Source: Lachnospiraceae bacterium UBA4348
GTDB taxonomy: Bacteria; Bacillota; Clostridia; Lachnospirales; Lachnospiraceae
Length of the DNA: 38,268 bases
NCBI GenBank assembly: GCA_002394165.1
Contig: DGTA01000090.1
Span: 1 to 38,268, forward strand
Direction of reading: 5' to 3'
Below the pieces are notes generated by a model that made no database searches, was not told the origin of the DNA, and saw only the letters and a program-made list of their open reading frames with translations. Shown one piece after another: positions 30,633-38,268 of this stretch (the stretch's first letter is position 1; the number at the start of each line of letters is the position of its first letter). The position numbers were made by a program, and so were the translations under genes.

Positions 30633-31256
30633 ATGATCAGAAATGTAGTGCTGGATATCGGGGGAGTCCTTGTAGATTACAATACGCTTGATTACTACAC
30701 GGCGAGGGGTTATACCGTTTCGGAAGCTGAAAAGCTCAAGGCGGCCACGATGGATTCCCCTTTCTGGAAAGAATTTGATATCGGCCTGATGCCCTATGAC
30801 TGGATCGTAGGAAAGATGAAGGAAGGCTGTCCTTCGCTGGCTTCGGATATCGGGAAATGTCTGCAGGATCAGCGGGGTATCGTTTCACATCGAAAAGAAT
30901 CGAAGGGATGGATAGAGGCGATCAGGCAAAAAGGATACAGGGTCCTGGTACTGTCCAACTTTTCGCAGGCGGCGCTGCGCGACTGCCCCGAGGCGCTGGA
31001 CTTCCTGGGAGAGAACCTGGGAGGGACCGGAAAGATGGGAGAGCCCGGCGTGATCTGCGAAGGCATCCTTTCCAGCCATGATCATATGATCAAACCGTAT
31101 CCTTCCATCTATGCACAGCTGCTGATGCGCTACGGACTGATCGGGGAGGAAACAGTTTTTGTGGATGATACGAAGGAGAATCTTCTCGGCGCGGAAAGAT
31201 ACGGGATCCATACGATCCTGTTCAGGAGCAGGGAACAGGTGCTGGGAGAACTGTGA
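30633..31256 (+). CDS. HAD-superfamily phosphatase (subfamily IA)
   Basis: A 207-residue cytoplasmic hydrolase with the full HAD motif set: DIGGVLVD (motif I with the nucleophilic Asp), LVLSNFS (motif II), IKPYPSIY (motif III Lys) and VFVDDTKENLLGAERYG (motif IV). The cap has the helical shape of subfamily IA, and the sequence recalls YihX-like sugar-phosphate phosphatases. AAAGGAG is ten bases before ATG 30633; a GTG two codons earlier is possible. A longer in-frame start at 30567 would translate the REP sequence and is unlikely. The end overlaps a potential GTG start of the next gene. Confidence 0.88.
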   Translation: MIRNVVLDIGGVLVDYNTLDYYTARGYTVSEAEKLKAATMDSPFWKEFDIGLMPYDWIVGKMKEGCPSLASDIGKCLQDQRGIVSHRKESKGWIEAIRQKGYRVLVLSNFSQAALRDCPEALDFLGENLGGTGKMGEPGVICEGILSSHDHMIKPYPSIYAQLLMRYGLIGEETVFVDDTKENLLGAERYGIHTILFRSREQVLGEL

Positions 31257-31291
31257 AACGGGGAGAACTGATCCCTCGGAAGGTGGGAAAA

Positions 31292-32110
31292 ATGAAAAAA
31301 TATATGCTGCCGGTCATGATGCTCGCTGTCTTCGAAATCATAGCGGTTACACTGTGGCTGACGAAAGGCAATATCTTCTATCTTTTTAACTTCAGCTATA
31401 TCGGGTGTTCGATCGCGTTGGGAACGACGCTTTTTATAAGGGAATACAAGTATGCCCGGCGCATCGTCCAGCTGCTGGTAGGGTGTTACATGCTGGTGTA
31501 TCTGGGGCTGATCTGCCGGGAAAACATGCAGATCGAAGGTTTCTGGTATTATCTTTTCACCGGTGTTTTTGAAGCGGCCACGATCCACTATGCGGTGGCC
31601 AAGATTTTCGGGCCGCTCCTGTTCGGGCGCGGCTGGTGCGGGTATGCCTGCTGGACCGCGATGGTGCTGGATTTTCTGCCGTATAAGGTGCCGCAGAAAC
31701 CAAGGAAGGGCATCGGCTGGATACGTTACATAGCTTTTGCAGCGTCGCTGGCTTTTGTCGCCGCTCTTTTTCTGGCACATGTCGGTAATATTGAGAGGAT
31801 CATGTTTTGGGCCTTTATTATAGGCAACATTTTATATTATGCCGTCGGGATCGCCCTCGCCTTTGCTTTTAAGGACAACCGCGCGTTCTGCAAATACATC
31901 TGCCCGGTCACGGTGTTTTTAAAGCCCATGAGTTATTTCTCCGTGGTCAGGATAAAGTGTGACAGATCAAAATGTGTATCCTGTGGAAAGTGCAGCCGGG
32001 TATGTCCGATGGATGTGGATGTCACAGACAATTCGAGAAAGCGCCGAAACGGCACGGAGTGTATCCTCTGCATGGAGTGCGTAAAGAACTGCCCCAAAGG
32101 GGCTCTTTGA
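31292..32110 (+). CDS. Membrane 4Fe-4S ferredoxin-type protein (NapH-like)
   Basis: A 272-residue integral membrane electron-transfer protein. Five to six hydrophobic helices are followed by a cytoplasmic tail with two [4Fe-4S] motifs: CVSCGKCSRVCPMDV and CILCMECVKNCP. The family marker GRGWCGYACWTAMVLDFLPY lies between helices near residue 112, and CKYICPV appears before the ferredoxin part. This is the NapH/NosR/RdxA-type plan for moving electrons across or along the membrane. ATG 31292 follows GGAAGGTGGG; a GTG at 31253 overlapping the HAD stop would add 13 residues. Its redox partner is unknown, and no reductase gene is adjacent. Confidence 0.85.
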   Translation: MKKYMLPVMMLAVFEIIAVTLWLTKGNIFYLFNFSYIGCSIALGTTLFIREYKYARRIVQLLVGCYMLVYLGLICRENMQIEGFWYYLFTGVFEAATIHYAVAKIFGPLLFGRGWCGYACWTAMVLDFLPYKVPQKPRKGIGWIRYIAFAASLAFVAALFLAHVGNIERIMFWAFIIGNILYYAVGIALAFAFKDNRAFCKYICPVTVFLKPMSYFSVVRIKCDRSKCVSCGKCSRVCPMDVDVTDNSRKRRNGTECILCMECVKNCPKGAL

Positions 32111-32241
32111 GGCCTGTATCATATGCGGGCGGAAACGACAAGAACGCCGGGGAGTTCCCAGGGATCATCCGATGAAGTGATTTCGCCACGCGGCTGCTTC
32201 AGAATGAAGTAATGCTGCGAAAGCGGTTGTTCAATTTAGAC

Positions 32242-32304
32242 AAAATCAGGGTATGGATATTGGTTTATGTACGCACATAAACTGTTGAAATACCCTGATT
32301 TTTT
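32242..32304 (+). terminator. Long nested hairpin with T-run
   Basis: AAAATCAGGGTAT (32242-32254) pairs perfectly with ATACCCTGATTTT (32290-32302), and inside it GTTTATGT (32263-32270) pairs with ACATAAAC (32275-32282). Six T residues follow the stem. It serves as a terminator for the gene at 31292 but also overlaps the promoter of the next gene, so an operator role is possible. Confidence 0.65.
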
Positions 32305-32314
32305 AGTGTATATT
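32285..32314 (+). promoter_or_regulatory. Promoter of the rpiR-xylB unit
   Basis: TTGAAA (32285-32290), 18 bases, TATATT (32309-32314). The -35 box lies at the edge of the right arm of the hairpin at 32242-32304. Confidence 0.5.
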
Positions 32315-32393
32315 TACTTCATGGGGAGCCCCGGATTATGATTAAGGATGATCGGGGAACTTCATTTGTATTTTTAAAAAATGGAGGATCGCC

Positions 32394-33245
32394 ATGAATG
32401 AACTGATGGTGAAGATCAATTTTCTTATCCCCGGACTGCCTCGCGCAGAGAAGGCTTTTGCCCAGGCGCTGGTGGAAAATCCGGAGGCGATCGCCGGTAT
32501 GACTCTGGCGGAGGCGGCAAGAGAGACGAACAGTTCGGATACGACGATCGTCCGTTTCTGCAAGCGGCTGGATTTTCACGGGTATACGGAGCTGAGGCAC
32601 GCCTGTATTGCGTATGCCGCGGAGATGGAGCAGAACGGGGCGCAGTATGATGAGAATGTCCGGTCGACCGATACCATGGATGACATCATCCGGAAGGTTT
32701 TCCAGAGCAATGTCCAGACACTGCAAAGCACCATGGTGATGGCGGACAATAATTACCAGAAGGCGGTGGATGCCCTCATCCGTGCGAAGTCGATCCATTT
32801 CTTCGGCGTCGGCGATGCGTTTGCCGCCTGCCAGTTTGCCTTTATGAAGTTCTGCCGCCTGGGAGTGGAATCCTCGGCGGAGAGCGACAATATGATGCAG
32901 CTGATGAGGGCCAATAATCTCGGCCCCGGGGATGTGGCGCTGGCGGTCTCCTATGAAGGCCGCTCCCGCAACGTGGTCCAGGCGATGTCGATCGCAAAGA
33001 AGAGGGGCGCGACGACGATCTGCATCACGAAGATGAGCAAGTCGCCCCTGCTGAAGTATACCGACATTCCGCTTTTTATCGCCATCAGCGACCTGTCCGT
33101 AGGAAGGGACAAGGTGACCAGGCGAGTGGCGGACCAGTTCATCCTCGATGTCCTGTATCTGGGGTATATCAGCCAGAAGGATTTTGATTTTGCCGCTTCC
33201 CTGAAGAGGAGTCAGGTGGCGATCGACTGTAATAAGATAAAATAA
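32394..33245 (+). CDS. RpiR-family transcription regulator, copy 3
   Basis: A 283-residue regulator with the RpiR plan: helix-turn-helix EAARETNSSDTTIVRFCKRL (about 41-60) and a C-terminal SIS domain (IHFFGVGDAFAACQFAFMKF, SYEGRSRNVVQAMSIAKKRG). It is clearly diverged from the twin copies at 18366 and 20455. GGAGG lies six bases before the ATG. The xylulokinase gene follows after 71 bases holding a REP-like repeat, so this protein probably senses a pentose phosphate and controls the kinase and itself. Confidence 0.92.
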   Translation: MNELMVKINFLIPGLPRAEKAFAQALVENPEAIAGMTLAEAARETNSSDTTIVRFCKRLDFHGYTELRHACIAYAAEMEQNGAQYDENVRSTDTMDDIIRKVFQSNVQTLQSTMVMADNNYQKAVDALIRAKSIHFFGVGDAFAACQFAFMKFCRLGVESSAESDNMMQLMRANNLGPGDVALAVSYEGRSRNVVQAMSIAKKRGATTICITKMSKSPLLKYTDIPLFIAISDLSVGRDKVTRRVADQFILDVLYLGYISQKDFDFAASLKRSQVAIDCNKIK

Positions 33246-33299
33246 TGGCACAGGACTGTCCCTCTGTCATAGGATTCTGACACAGAACCGTCCCCTGTC
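33244..33299. repeat. REP-like repeat of the second family in the xylB leader
   Basis: Two related half-units, CACAGGACTGTCCCTCTGTC (about 33248-33267) and TGACACAGAACCGTCCCC plus TGTCA (33277-33299), lie back to back and end two bases before the xylB ribosome site. The same motif family appears at the ends of the element at 217-421. It resembles REP sequences that are spread by Y1-type transposases in Clostridia; no such transposase is in this window. Confidence 0.55.
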
Positions 33300-33316
33300 A
33301 TGGAAGGAGTATGAGT

Positions 33317-34840
33317 ATGCGGTATTTGATTGGTGTGGATATCGGGACCAGTGCAACGAAGACGATCCTGATGGATGAGAACGGGGTGATCCTCTCGCAG
33401 GCGTCACGTGCGTATCCGATGATGCAGCCGGCCAACGGCTGGGCGGAGCAGCGCCCGGATGACTGGCTGGAGGCTTCGTTTGAGACGATCCGGTCGGTGG
33501 TCGAGGATGCGGGGGTGGATCCCGGAAACGTAAAGGGCATCGGCCTGTCGGGCCAGATGCATGGCCTGGTGATGCTCGATGAGAATGACAGGCCCATCCG
33601 CGACTCGATCATCTGGTGCGACCAGCGCTCCTATGAGCAGCTGGAGGAGATGACGGCGGCGCTTCCGTATGAGAAGTGGCTGGAGATCACGGCGAACCCG
33701 CCCATCGCGGCCTGGACGGCGGCGAAGATCCTCTGGGTGAGGGCTCATGAGAGCGAGAACCTGGCCAGGTGCAGGCACATCCTGCTGCCGAAGGATTATG
33801 TCCGTTTCGGGCTGACCGGCGATTTCGCGACGGATGTCTCGGATGCCTCAGGCATGCAGCTGATGGATGTAAAGAACCGCTGCTGGTCCGACGAGGTGCT
33901 GGATGCGCTTGGGATCGACAAGGCGCTGCTTCCGAAGATCTACGAGTCGGCCGAGGTGACCGGATACCTGACCGAGGAAGCTGCCCGCAGGTGCGGCCTG
34001 ACGACACAGTGCGCGGTGGTGGGTGGATCGGCCGACAATGCCGGCGCGGCGATCGGAAGCGGGATCGTGCTGGACGGGGATGCCTTCACGACTATCGGGA
34101 CCTCCGCTATTGTCTACACGGCGCTCGACAATTACAAGAGCGTTCCCGGGGGCAGCCTGCATCTTTGCTGCAGCTCGGTTCCCGGCGGCTACTTCACGAT
34201 GGGAGGACCGCAGGCGGCCGGCCTTTCGGTGGAATGGTTCCGCGAGAAGTTCTGCCATGGGCTGGAGGAGGAAGCCCGGGAGAGCGGCAGACCGGTATTT
34301 GAGCTGATCAACGAAAAGACGGCCCAGATCCAGCCGGGAAGCGACCGCCTGATCTATCTGCCGTTCCTGATGGGAGAGCGCACGCCTCATATGAATCCCA
34401 AATACAGAGGGGCGTTCGTGGGCCTCAATACGGTCCACGGCCAGGCGCATATGCTGCGCGCCATCATGGAGGGCATCACGTACTCTCTCGCGGACTGCAA
34501 CGATATCCTCAAAGGGATGGGGACCTTTGTAAAGGAAATGAGAGTGTGCGGCGGCGGGAGCCGCAACCCCGTATGGCGCCGGATCATGGCGGATCTGTAC
34601 GAGTGCGATGTGGTGACGCTCACCCAGGAAGAAGGACCGGCCTACGGCGAGGCCATCCTGGCCGGCGTCGGCACCGGCGTCTTTGACGATGTGCGCACGG
34701 CGGCCAAGAAACTGACCGGAACGGACAAGAGGGTGAGCCCCGTTGAAGAAGAGACCATGATCTACCGGAAGTATCACAAGATCTACCAGAAAGTGTATGA
34801 TCATCTGGTGAGCGATTTCGATGATCTGTATGAAGTCTGA
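33317..34840 (+). CDS. xylB: Xylulokinase (FGGY family)
   Basis: A 507-residue kinase. GVDIGTSATK begins the ATPase fold; IGLSGQMHGLVMLD (about 75-88) and SIIWCDQRS (about 98-106) are characteristic of xylulokinase, and VVGGSADNAGAAIGSG holds the catalytic Asp near 238. The end has RVCGGGSRNPVWRRIMADLY and GPAYGEAILAGVGTG. It would make xylulose-5-phosphate from D-xylulose and ATP. I chose ATG 33317 because AAGGAG is seven bases upstream; ATG 33311 is only one base away from it. No xylose isomerase gene is nearby. Closely related kinases with other ketose substrates cannot be excluded. Confidence 0.85.
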   Translation: MRYLIGVDIGTSATKTILMDENGVILSQASRAYPMMQPANGWAEQRPDDWLEASFETIRSVVEDAGVDPGNVKGIGLSGQMHGLVMLDENDRPIRDSIIWCDQRSYEQLEEMTAALPYEKWLEITANPPIAAWTAAKILWVRAHESENLARCRHILLPKDYVRFGLTGDFATDVSDASGMQLMDVKNRCWSDEVLDALGIDKALLPKIYESAEVTGYLTEEAARRCGLTTQCAVVGGSADNAGAAIGSGIVLDGDAFTTIGTSAIVYTALDNYKSVPGGSLHLCCSSVPGGYFTMGGPQAAGLSVEWFREKFCHGLEEEARESGRPVFELINEKTAQIQPGSDRLIYLPFLMGERTPHMNPKYRGAFVGLNTVHGQAHMLRAIMEGITYSLADCNDILKGMGTFVKEMRVCGGGSRNPVWRRIMADLYECDVVTLTQEEGPAYGEAILAGVGTGVFDDVRTAAKKLTGTDKRVSPVEEETMIYRKYHKIYQKVYDHLVSDFDDLYEV

Positions 34841-34862
34841 GAAGAGGATGAAACGCTGAAGA

Positions 34863-34905
34863 GGGCGGACCTGCGGTGAGGCAGGCCCGCCCTTTGTCTT
34901 GTCTT
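34863..34905 (+). terminator. Rho-independent terminator after xylB
   Basis: GGGCGGACCTGC (34863-34874) pairs with GCAGGCCCGCCC (34881-34892) with one mismatch, followed by TTTGTCTTGTCTT. Confidence 0.8.
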
Positions 34906-34927
34906 GCAGGAGGAAATCATATATAAT
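34899..34927 (+). promoter_or_regulatory. Promoter of the rnf operon
   Basis: TTGTCT (34899-34904), 17 bases, perfect TATAAT (34922-34927), about 60 bases before rnfC. The -35 box is inside the T-rich tail of the preceding terminator. Confidence 0.65.
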
Positions 34928-34988
34928 AAATTCACATTACTATGTTTTGAGACAGAATTGAAACAAGGAAAGGGAATGAAAAGAAAAA

Positions 34989-36356
34989 ATGGCGAGAAGA
35001 ACGTTTCGGGGGGGCGTCCACCCCGTCGGACATAAGGAACTGGCAAAAGATGCACCCTTTGAGGTCTTTTTGCCGAAGCAGCAGATGGCCTATCCGCTCG
35101 GCCAGCATATCGGGCGTCCCGCTGCTCCGGTCGTCAAGAAAGGGGATCGTGTACTGGCCGGCCAGCTGATCGCGGAAGCGTCGGCTTTTGTCTCGGCCAA
35201 CATCGTCAGTGCCTGCTCCGGCACCGTGAAGGGTATCGAGAAATACAGGTCCATCGGCGGAAGCGCGGTGGACGCGGTCATCATTGAAAATGACGGTCTG
35301 TATGAGACAGCGGAAGGGATCGGCGAGAAGGTGGATCCTGCCACGCTGACCAACGAACAGATCCTTGAGAAGATCAAGGCGGCCGGCATCATCGGCATGG
35401 GCGGCGCGGGCTTTCCCACGCACGTCAAGCTGGCACCGAAGAAACCGGATGACATCAAATATGTCATCGCCAACGGCGCCGAGTGCGAGCCCTACATCAC
35501 CTGCGACGACAGGCTGATGCAGGAGAAGCCGGACGAGATCATGGACGGACTCGAGCTGCTGCTCCGGCTCTTCCCGAATGCGAAGGGCGTCGTGGTGATC
35601 GAGGACAACAAGCCGCTGGCGATCGCCGCCATGACGAAGGCGGCCGAGGGCCGGGAGCGCATACGCATACAGGTATGTCCCGTGAAGTACCCGCAGGGCG
35701 GTGAGCGAAGCTGCATCAGCGTGGTGGCGGGCATCGAATACAAGATCAGCCAGCTGCCGGCGGATGTCGGCTGCGTGGTCGACAACGTGGGCACGATCTA
35801 TGCCATCTACAAGGCGGTCTGCGAATCCACGCCCCTGATGGAGCGCGGCGTGACGATCACCGGCGATGCCGTGACCAGGCCCTGCAACCTTATCACGAGG
35901 ATCGGGGCGGACTGCGGCGAGCTCCTCGAGTACGCCGGCGGATTTAAAGGCGGCATCCTGCCAGCCAAGATGCTGGCCGGCGGACCGATGATGGGCATCG
36001 CTTTCGACAGCCTCAGCGTGCCGCTCCAGAAAAACAACAATGCGCTGACGTTCCTCGGTGTCGACGAGGTCGCCGAAGCGCAGAAGATCCAGACCAACTG
36101 CATCCGCTGCGGGCGCTGCAGCCATGTCTGTCCGATGGGATTAAGCCCCCAGCTCATGTCGCTGGCCTACCAGGCGAGAGACTTTGAGCGCTACGAGAAA
36201 AAACTTTACGGACTGGAATGCATCAGCTGCGGCTCGTGCACGTTCATCTGCCCGGCAAGACGTCCCCTGACCCAGGAATTCAAGGTGGCCAAGGCGGAGA
36301 TCATGGCGGCGAAGAGAGCGGCTCAGGCTGCGCAGCAGGCAAAGGAGGCGAAATAA
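34989..36356 (+). CDS. rnfC: Rnf electron transport complex subunit C
   Basis: A 455-residue peripheral subunit of the Rnf ferredoxin:NAD+ oxidoreductase, which couples electron flow from ferredoxin to NAD with sodium or proton export. FRGGVHPVGHKELAKDAPFE is the usual N-terminus; GMGGAGFPTHVKLAP (near 137) and ANGAECEPYITCDDRLM belong to the NADH/FMN-binding fold. Two [4Fe-4S] motifs follow with Cys371, 374, 377, 381 and Cys411, 414, 417, 421. The nearest purine-rich ribosome site (AAGGAAAGGG) is about 14 bases before the ATG, wider than normal; no better in-frame start is seen. The stop overlaps the next start by one base (TAATG). Confidence 0.95.
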   Translation: MARRTFRGGVHPVGHKELAKDAPFEVFLPKQQMAYPLGQHIGRPAAPVVKKGDRVLAGQLIAEASAFVSANIVSACSGTVKGIEKYRSIGGSAVDAVIIENDGLYETAEGIGEKVDPATLTNEQILEKIKAAGIIGMGGAGFPTHVKLAPKKPDDIKYVIANGAECEPYITCDDRLMQEKPDEIMDGLELLLRLFPNAKGVVVIEDNKPLAIAAMTKAAEGRERIRIQVCPVKYPQGGERSCISVVAGIEYKISQLPADVGCVVDNVGTIYAIYKAVCESTPLMERGVTITGDAVTRPCNLITRIGADCGELLEYAGGFKGGILPAKMLAGGPMMGIAFDSLSVPLQKNNNALTFLGVDEVAEAQKIQTNCIRCGRCSHVCPMGLSPQLMSLAYQARDFERYEKKLYGLECISCGSCTFICPARRPLTQEFKVAKAEIMAAKRAAQAAQQAKEAK

Positions 36357-37921
36357 TGAACGGACTGTATCATATCTCCTCCGGCCCGCATACCAGAGGC
36401 CGTTTAAACACATCCCGGATCATGCTCGACGTGGCCATCTCCATGACACCGGCCGCGATCGTGGGCATCTGGACCTTCGGCATCCGGGCGTTCTGGATCA
36501 TCCTGGCGGCGGTCGTCTCCGCGGTGCTCACCGAGTACATTTTCTGCCTGGTGACCAGGAGACCCAATTCCACCCGCGACGGGAGCGCCGTGGTGACCGG
36601 CCTGATGCTGGCCCTCCTGCTCTCGCCCACCGTGCCGCTGTATATCCCCATCATGGGCAGCATCTTCGCCATCCTGGTGGTGAAATGCTTCTTCGGCGGA
36701 CTGGGAAAGAACTTCATGAATCCGGCGCTGGCAGGCAGATGCTTCCTGCTGATCTCGTTCGGCAGCGCCATGACCAACTATAAACATGTGGACGCGGTGA
36801 GCTCGGCGACACCGCTCGAAGACCTGATGGCAGGCCGGACCGTCAACCTGACGGACATGTTCCTGGGCCGCACGAGCGGCGTTATCGGCTGCTCCATCCT
36901 GGCTCTGCTGATCGGGGCCCTCTACCTGCTGGTGATCGAAGCGATCCAGTGGGAGATCCCGGCGGCTACCCTGGCGGTGTTCGTGCTGTTCATCGCGATC
37001 TTCGACAAGCACGGCTTTGATCCGATGTATCTGCTGGCCCATATGATCGGCGGCGGTATCGTGATGGGCGCCTTCTTCATGGCGACGGATCCCGTCACGA
37101 GTCCGGCCACCAAGCAGGGGCAGATCATCTATGGCGCCCTGATCGGCCTGCTGGCCGGCATTTTCCGTGTGTTCGGCAGCTCGGCGGACTCCGTCAGCTA
37201 CGCGATCATCATCGCGAACCTGGTGACCCCGCTGATCGACCAGTATGTCGTGCCCAAACCCTACGGCTTCCGTACCGGAGCGCAGATGGGTGAGGACGGG
37301 GCTCCGCGCATCACGCCCGGACTGTTCAGGCCGGCGCTCAACCTGACGATCATCACGCTGGTGGCCGGACTTGGCCTGGCGGTGGTCTACAACATGACAA
37401 AAGATACCATCGACGAGCAGAAGCGGCAGGCTAAGCTGATGTCCTACAAAGCAGTGCTTCCCGAGGCGGAGGTGCTCGAGGCGGACGAGAAGCTGGATGC
37501 GGCGATCGAGAATCTGGGCGGGGCTGTTTTCGGAAGTGATTACGGAAAGGTCCGCATCCGGGAAGCGGTTGCCGGAAAGGATGCCGACGGAAACGTGATC
37601 GGCCATGTGGTCAGCGTCACGAGCTCCGACGGATTTGACGGTGACATCACACTCTCGCTGGGCGTAGGGACGGACGGCTCGATCACCGCGATCGAGTTCA
37701 CGGAGCTGAACGAGACAGCCGGCATGGGCATGCGCTGCGCGGAGCCGGCATTCAAGGATCAGTTCGCCGGCGTGGCTGTGGAAGAGTTCGTTCTGAACAA
37801 GGCGGGCGGTTCGACACAGGACAATGAGATCGACTCTGTATCCGGAGCATCCATCTCTTCGGGAGCTGTGGTCAACGCGGTGAACGCCGGACTGGCGTTC
37901 CTGCGCGAGAACGTAATGTAA
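36356..37921 (+). CDS. rnfD-rnfG: Fused Rnf subunits D and G
   Basis: A single 521-residue frame contains both flavoprotein subunits. Residues 1-305 are RnfD, with several membrane helices and the covalent FMN site Asp146-x3-SAT with Thr152 (VSSATPL), plus the ATDPVTSPAT motif near 243-252. Residues about 323-521 are RnfG, with one membrane helix (330-346), an extracytoplasmic domain and the flavinylation motif DSVSGAS (493-499), where Ser499 takes the place of the usual Thr. The joint (YGFRTGAQMGEDGAPRITPG) has no start site or stop. In most clostridial rnf operons these are separate genes. AAAGGAGG lies before ATG 36356; longer in-frame starts within rnfC are unlikely. Confidence 0.92.
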   Translation: MNGLYHISSGPHTRGRLNTSRIMLDVAISMTPAAIVGIWTFGIRAFWIILAAVVSAVLTEYIFCLVTRRPNSTRDGSAVVTGLMLALLLSPTVPLYIPIMGSIFAILVVKCFFGGLGKNFMNPALAGRCFLLISFGSAMTNYKHVDAVSSATPLEDLMAGRTVNLTDMFLGRTSGVIGCSILALLIGALYLLVIEAIQWEIPAATLAVFVLFIAIFDKHGFDPMYLLAHMIGGGIVMGAFFMATDPVTSPATKQGQIIYGALIGLLAGIFRVFGSSADSVSYAIIIANLVTPLIDQYVVPKPYGFRTGAQMGEDGAPRITPGLFRPALNLTIITLVAGLGLAVVYNMTKDTIDEQKRQAKLMSYKAVLPEAEVLEADEKLDAAIENLGGAVFGSDYGKVRIREAVAGKDADGNVIGHVVSVTSSDGFDGDITLSLGVGTDGSITAIEFTELNETAGMGMRCAEPAFKDQFAGVAVEEFVLNKAGGSTQDNEIDSVSGASISSGAVVNAVNAGLAFLRENVM

Positions 37922-37935
37922 GGAGGGGCCGGAAG

Positions 37936-38268
37936 ATGAATAAGTATACAGAACGCATCTATAACGGCATCGTGAAGGAGAACCCGACGTTCATCCTGAT
38001 GCTCGGCATGTGCCCCACATTGGCGGTCAGTACCTCCGCTTACAACGGCATCGGAATGGGCATCGCCACCACGGCGGTCCTGGTGCTGTCCAACGTGGTG
38101 ATCTCCGCGCTGCGCAAGGTGATCCCGGATGAAGTGAGACTGCCGGCCTATATCGTGGTCGTCGCCACGCTGGTGACCATCACGGAGCTTTTAACACAGG
38201 CATACACCCCGGCGCTTTACAGCGCGCTGGGCATCTATATCCCGCTGATCGTCGTCAACTGCATCATC
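37936..38268 (+). CDS. rnfE: Rnf electron transport complex subunit E, N-terminal part
   Basis: The frame from ATG 37936 runs to the window edge (111 residues seen of about 200-230). MNKYTERIYNGIVKENPTFI followed by LMLGMCPTLAVSTSAYNGIG is a typical RnfE start, and several membrane helices are visible, including the half-helix pair with the Cys in GMCPTLAV that helps bind a [2Fe-2S] centre inside the membrane. GGAGGGG precedes the start, 14 bases after the rnfD-rnfG stop. rnfA and rnfB are expected just beyond the window. Confidence 0.93.
   Translation, partial: MNKYTERIYNGIVKENPTFILMLGMCPTLAVSTSAYNGIGMGIATTAVLVLSNVVISALRKVIPDEVRLPAYIVVVATLVTITELLTQAYTPALYSALGIYIPLIVVNCII

Noticed and set aside
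34932..36125. 397-codon open frame on the minus strand
   Set aside because: It lies wholly opposite rnfC and its leader, with no recognisable domain.
36404..37606. 400-codon open frame on the minus strand, rich in His, Asp and Gln
   Set aside because: It is the antisense of rnfD-rnfG; composition is abnormal for a protein and there is no ribosome site. Similar long antisense frames over the other GC-rich genes were dropped for the same reason.
1..38268. CRISPR array, tRNA, rRNA, riboswitch, transposase or prophage genes
   Set aside because: No regularly spaced repeats, cloverleaf sequences, conserved riboswitch cores or integrase/transposase motifs were seen on reading both strands.

Overview
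The window looks like a chromosomal segment of a Bacillota bacterium, most likely a member of Clostridia such as Lachnospiraceae. This rests on strong GGAGG-type ribosome sites, SigA-like promoters, RpiR and WYL regulators, a clostridial-style rnf operon and clostridial-looking small zinc-ribbon and XRE proteins. No rRNA, tRNA, CRISPR array, transposase or phage gene was seen. One oddity is that both transporter binding proteins carry ordinary Sec signal peptides without a lipobox, so the envelope type and lineage stay open.

Layout. Positions 1-218 are the end of pgi, followed by a palindromic repeat element. From 424 to 22600 lies a large sugar or sugar-acid catabolic locus. It starts with a divergent GntR/FadR-type regulator and a split transketolase plus a GarR-like tartronate-semialdehyde reductase. 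A second operon (4261-11460) holds a short-chain dehydrogenase, a TRAP transporter (P, Q, M), a TIM-barrel sugar isomerase, a membrane-anchored protein of unknown function and an FGGY kinase. A third operon (from 11638) holds a zinc alcohol dehydrogenase, a class I aldolase, a phosphotriesterase-like lactonase, a ribose-type ABC transporter and an RpiR regulator, followed by a D-2-hydroxyacid dehydrogenase, a second RpiR paralogue and a MOFRL-type glycerate 2-kinase.

The second and third operons have nearly the same promoter design: three TGAAA-type boxes with almost the same spacing, the last covering the -35 region. They are therefore probably controlled together by one or both of the twin RpiR proteins. 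I infer a pathway in which a substrate enters by two transporters, is oxidised or isomerised, phosphorylated, and split by aldolase and transketolase, while hydroxypyruvate or tartronate semialdehyde is reduced to glycerate and phosphorylated. The isomerase, FGGY kinase and two-subunit transketolase recall the transketolase route for D-apiose, but the substrate is not proven.

From 22601 to 32110 the window is a patchwork of small genes: a zinc-ribbon protein, a large secreted protein ending in a SecD-like P1 domain, two other secreted proteins, WYL and XRE regulators, an AlkD-like DNA repair protein, a small membrane protein, a HAD phosphatase and a NapH-like 4Fe-4S membrane protein. Dispersed REP-like palindromes and gene fragments lie between them. 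A third RpiR regulator with a xylulokinase follows (32394-34840). The window ends inside an rnf operon (rnfC, a fused rnfD-rnfG, and the start of rnfE).
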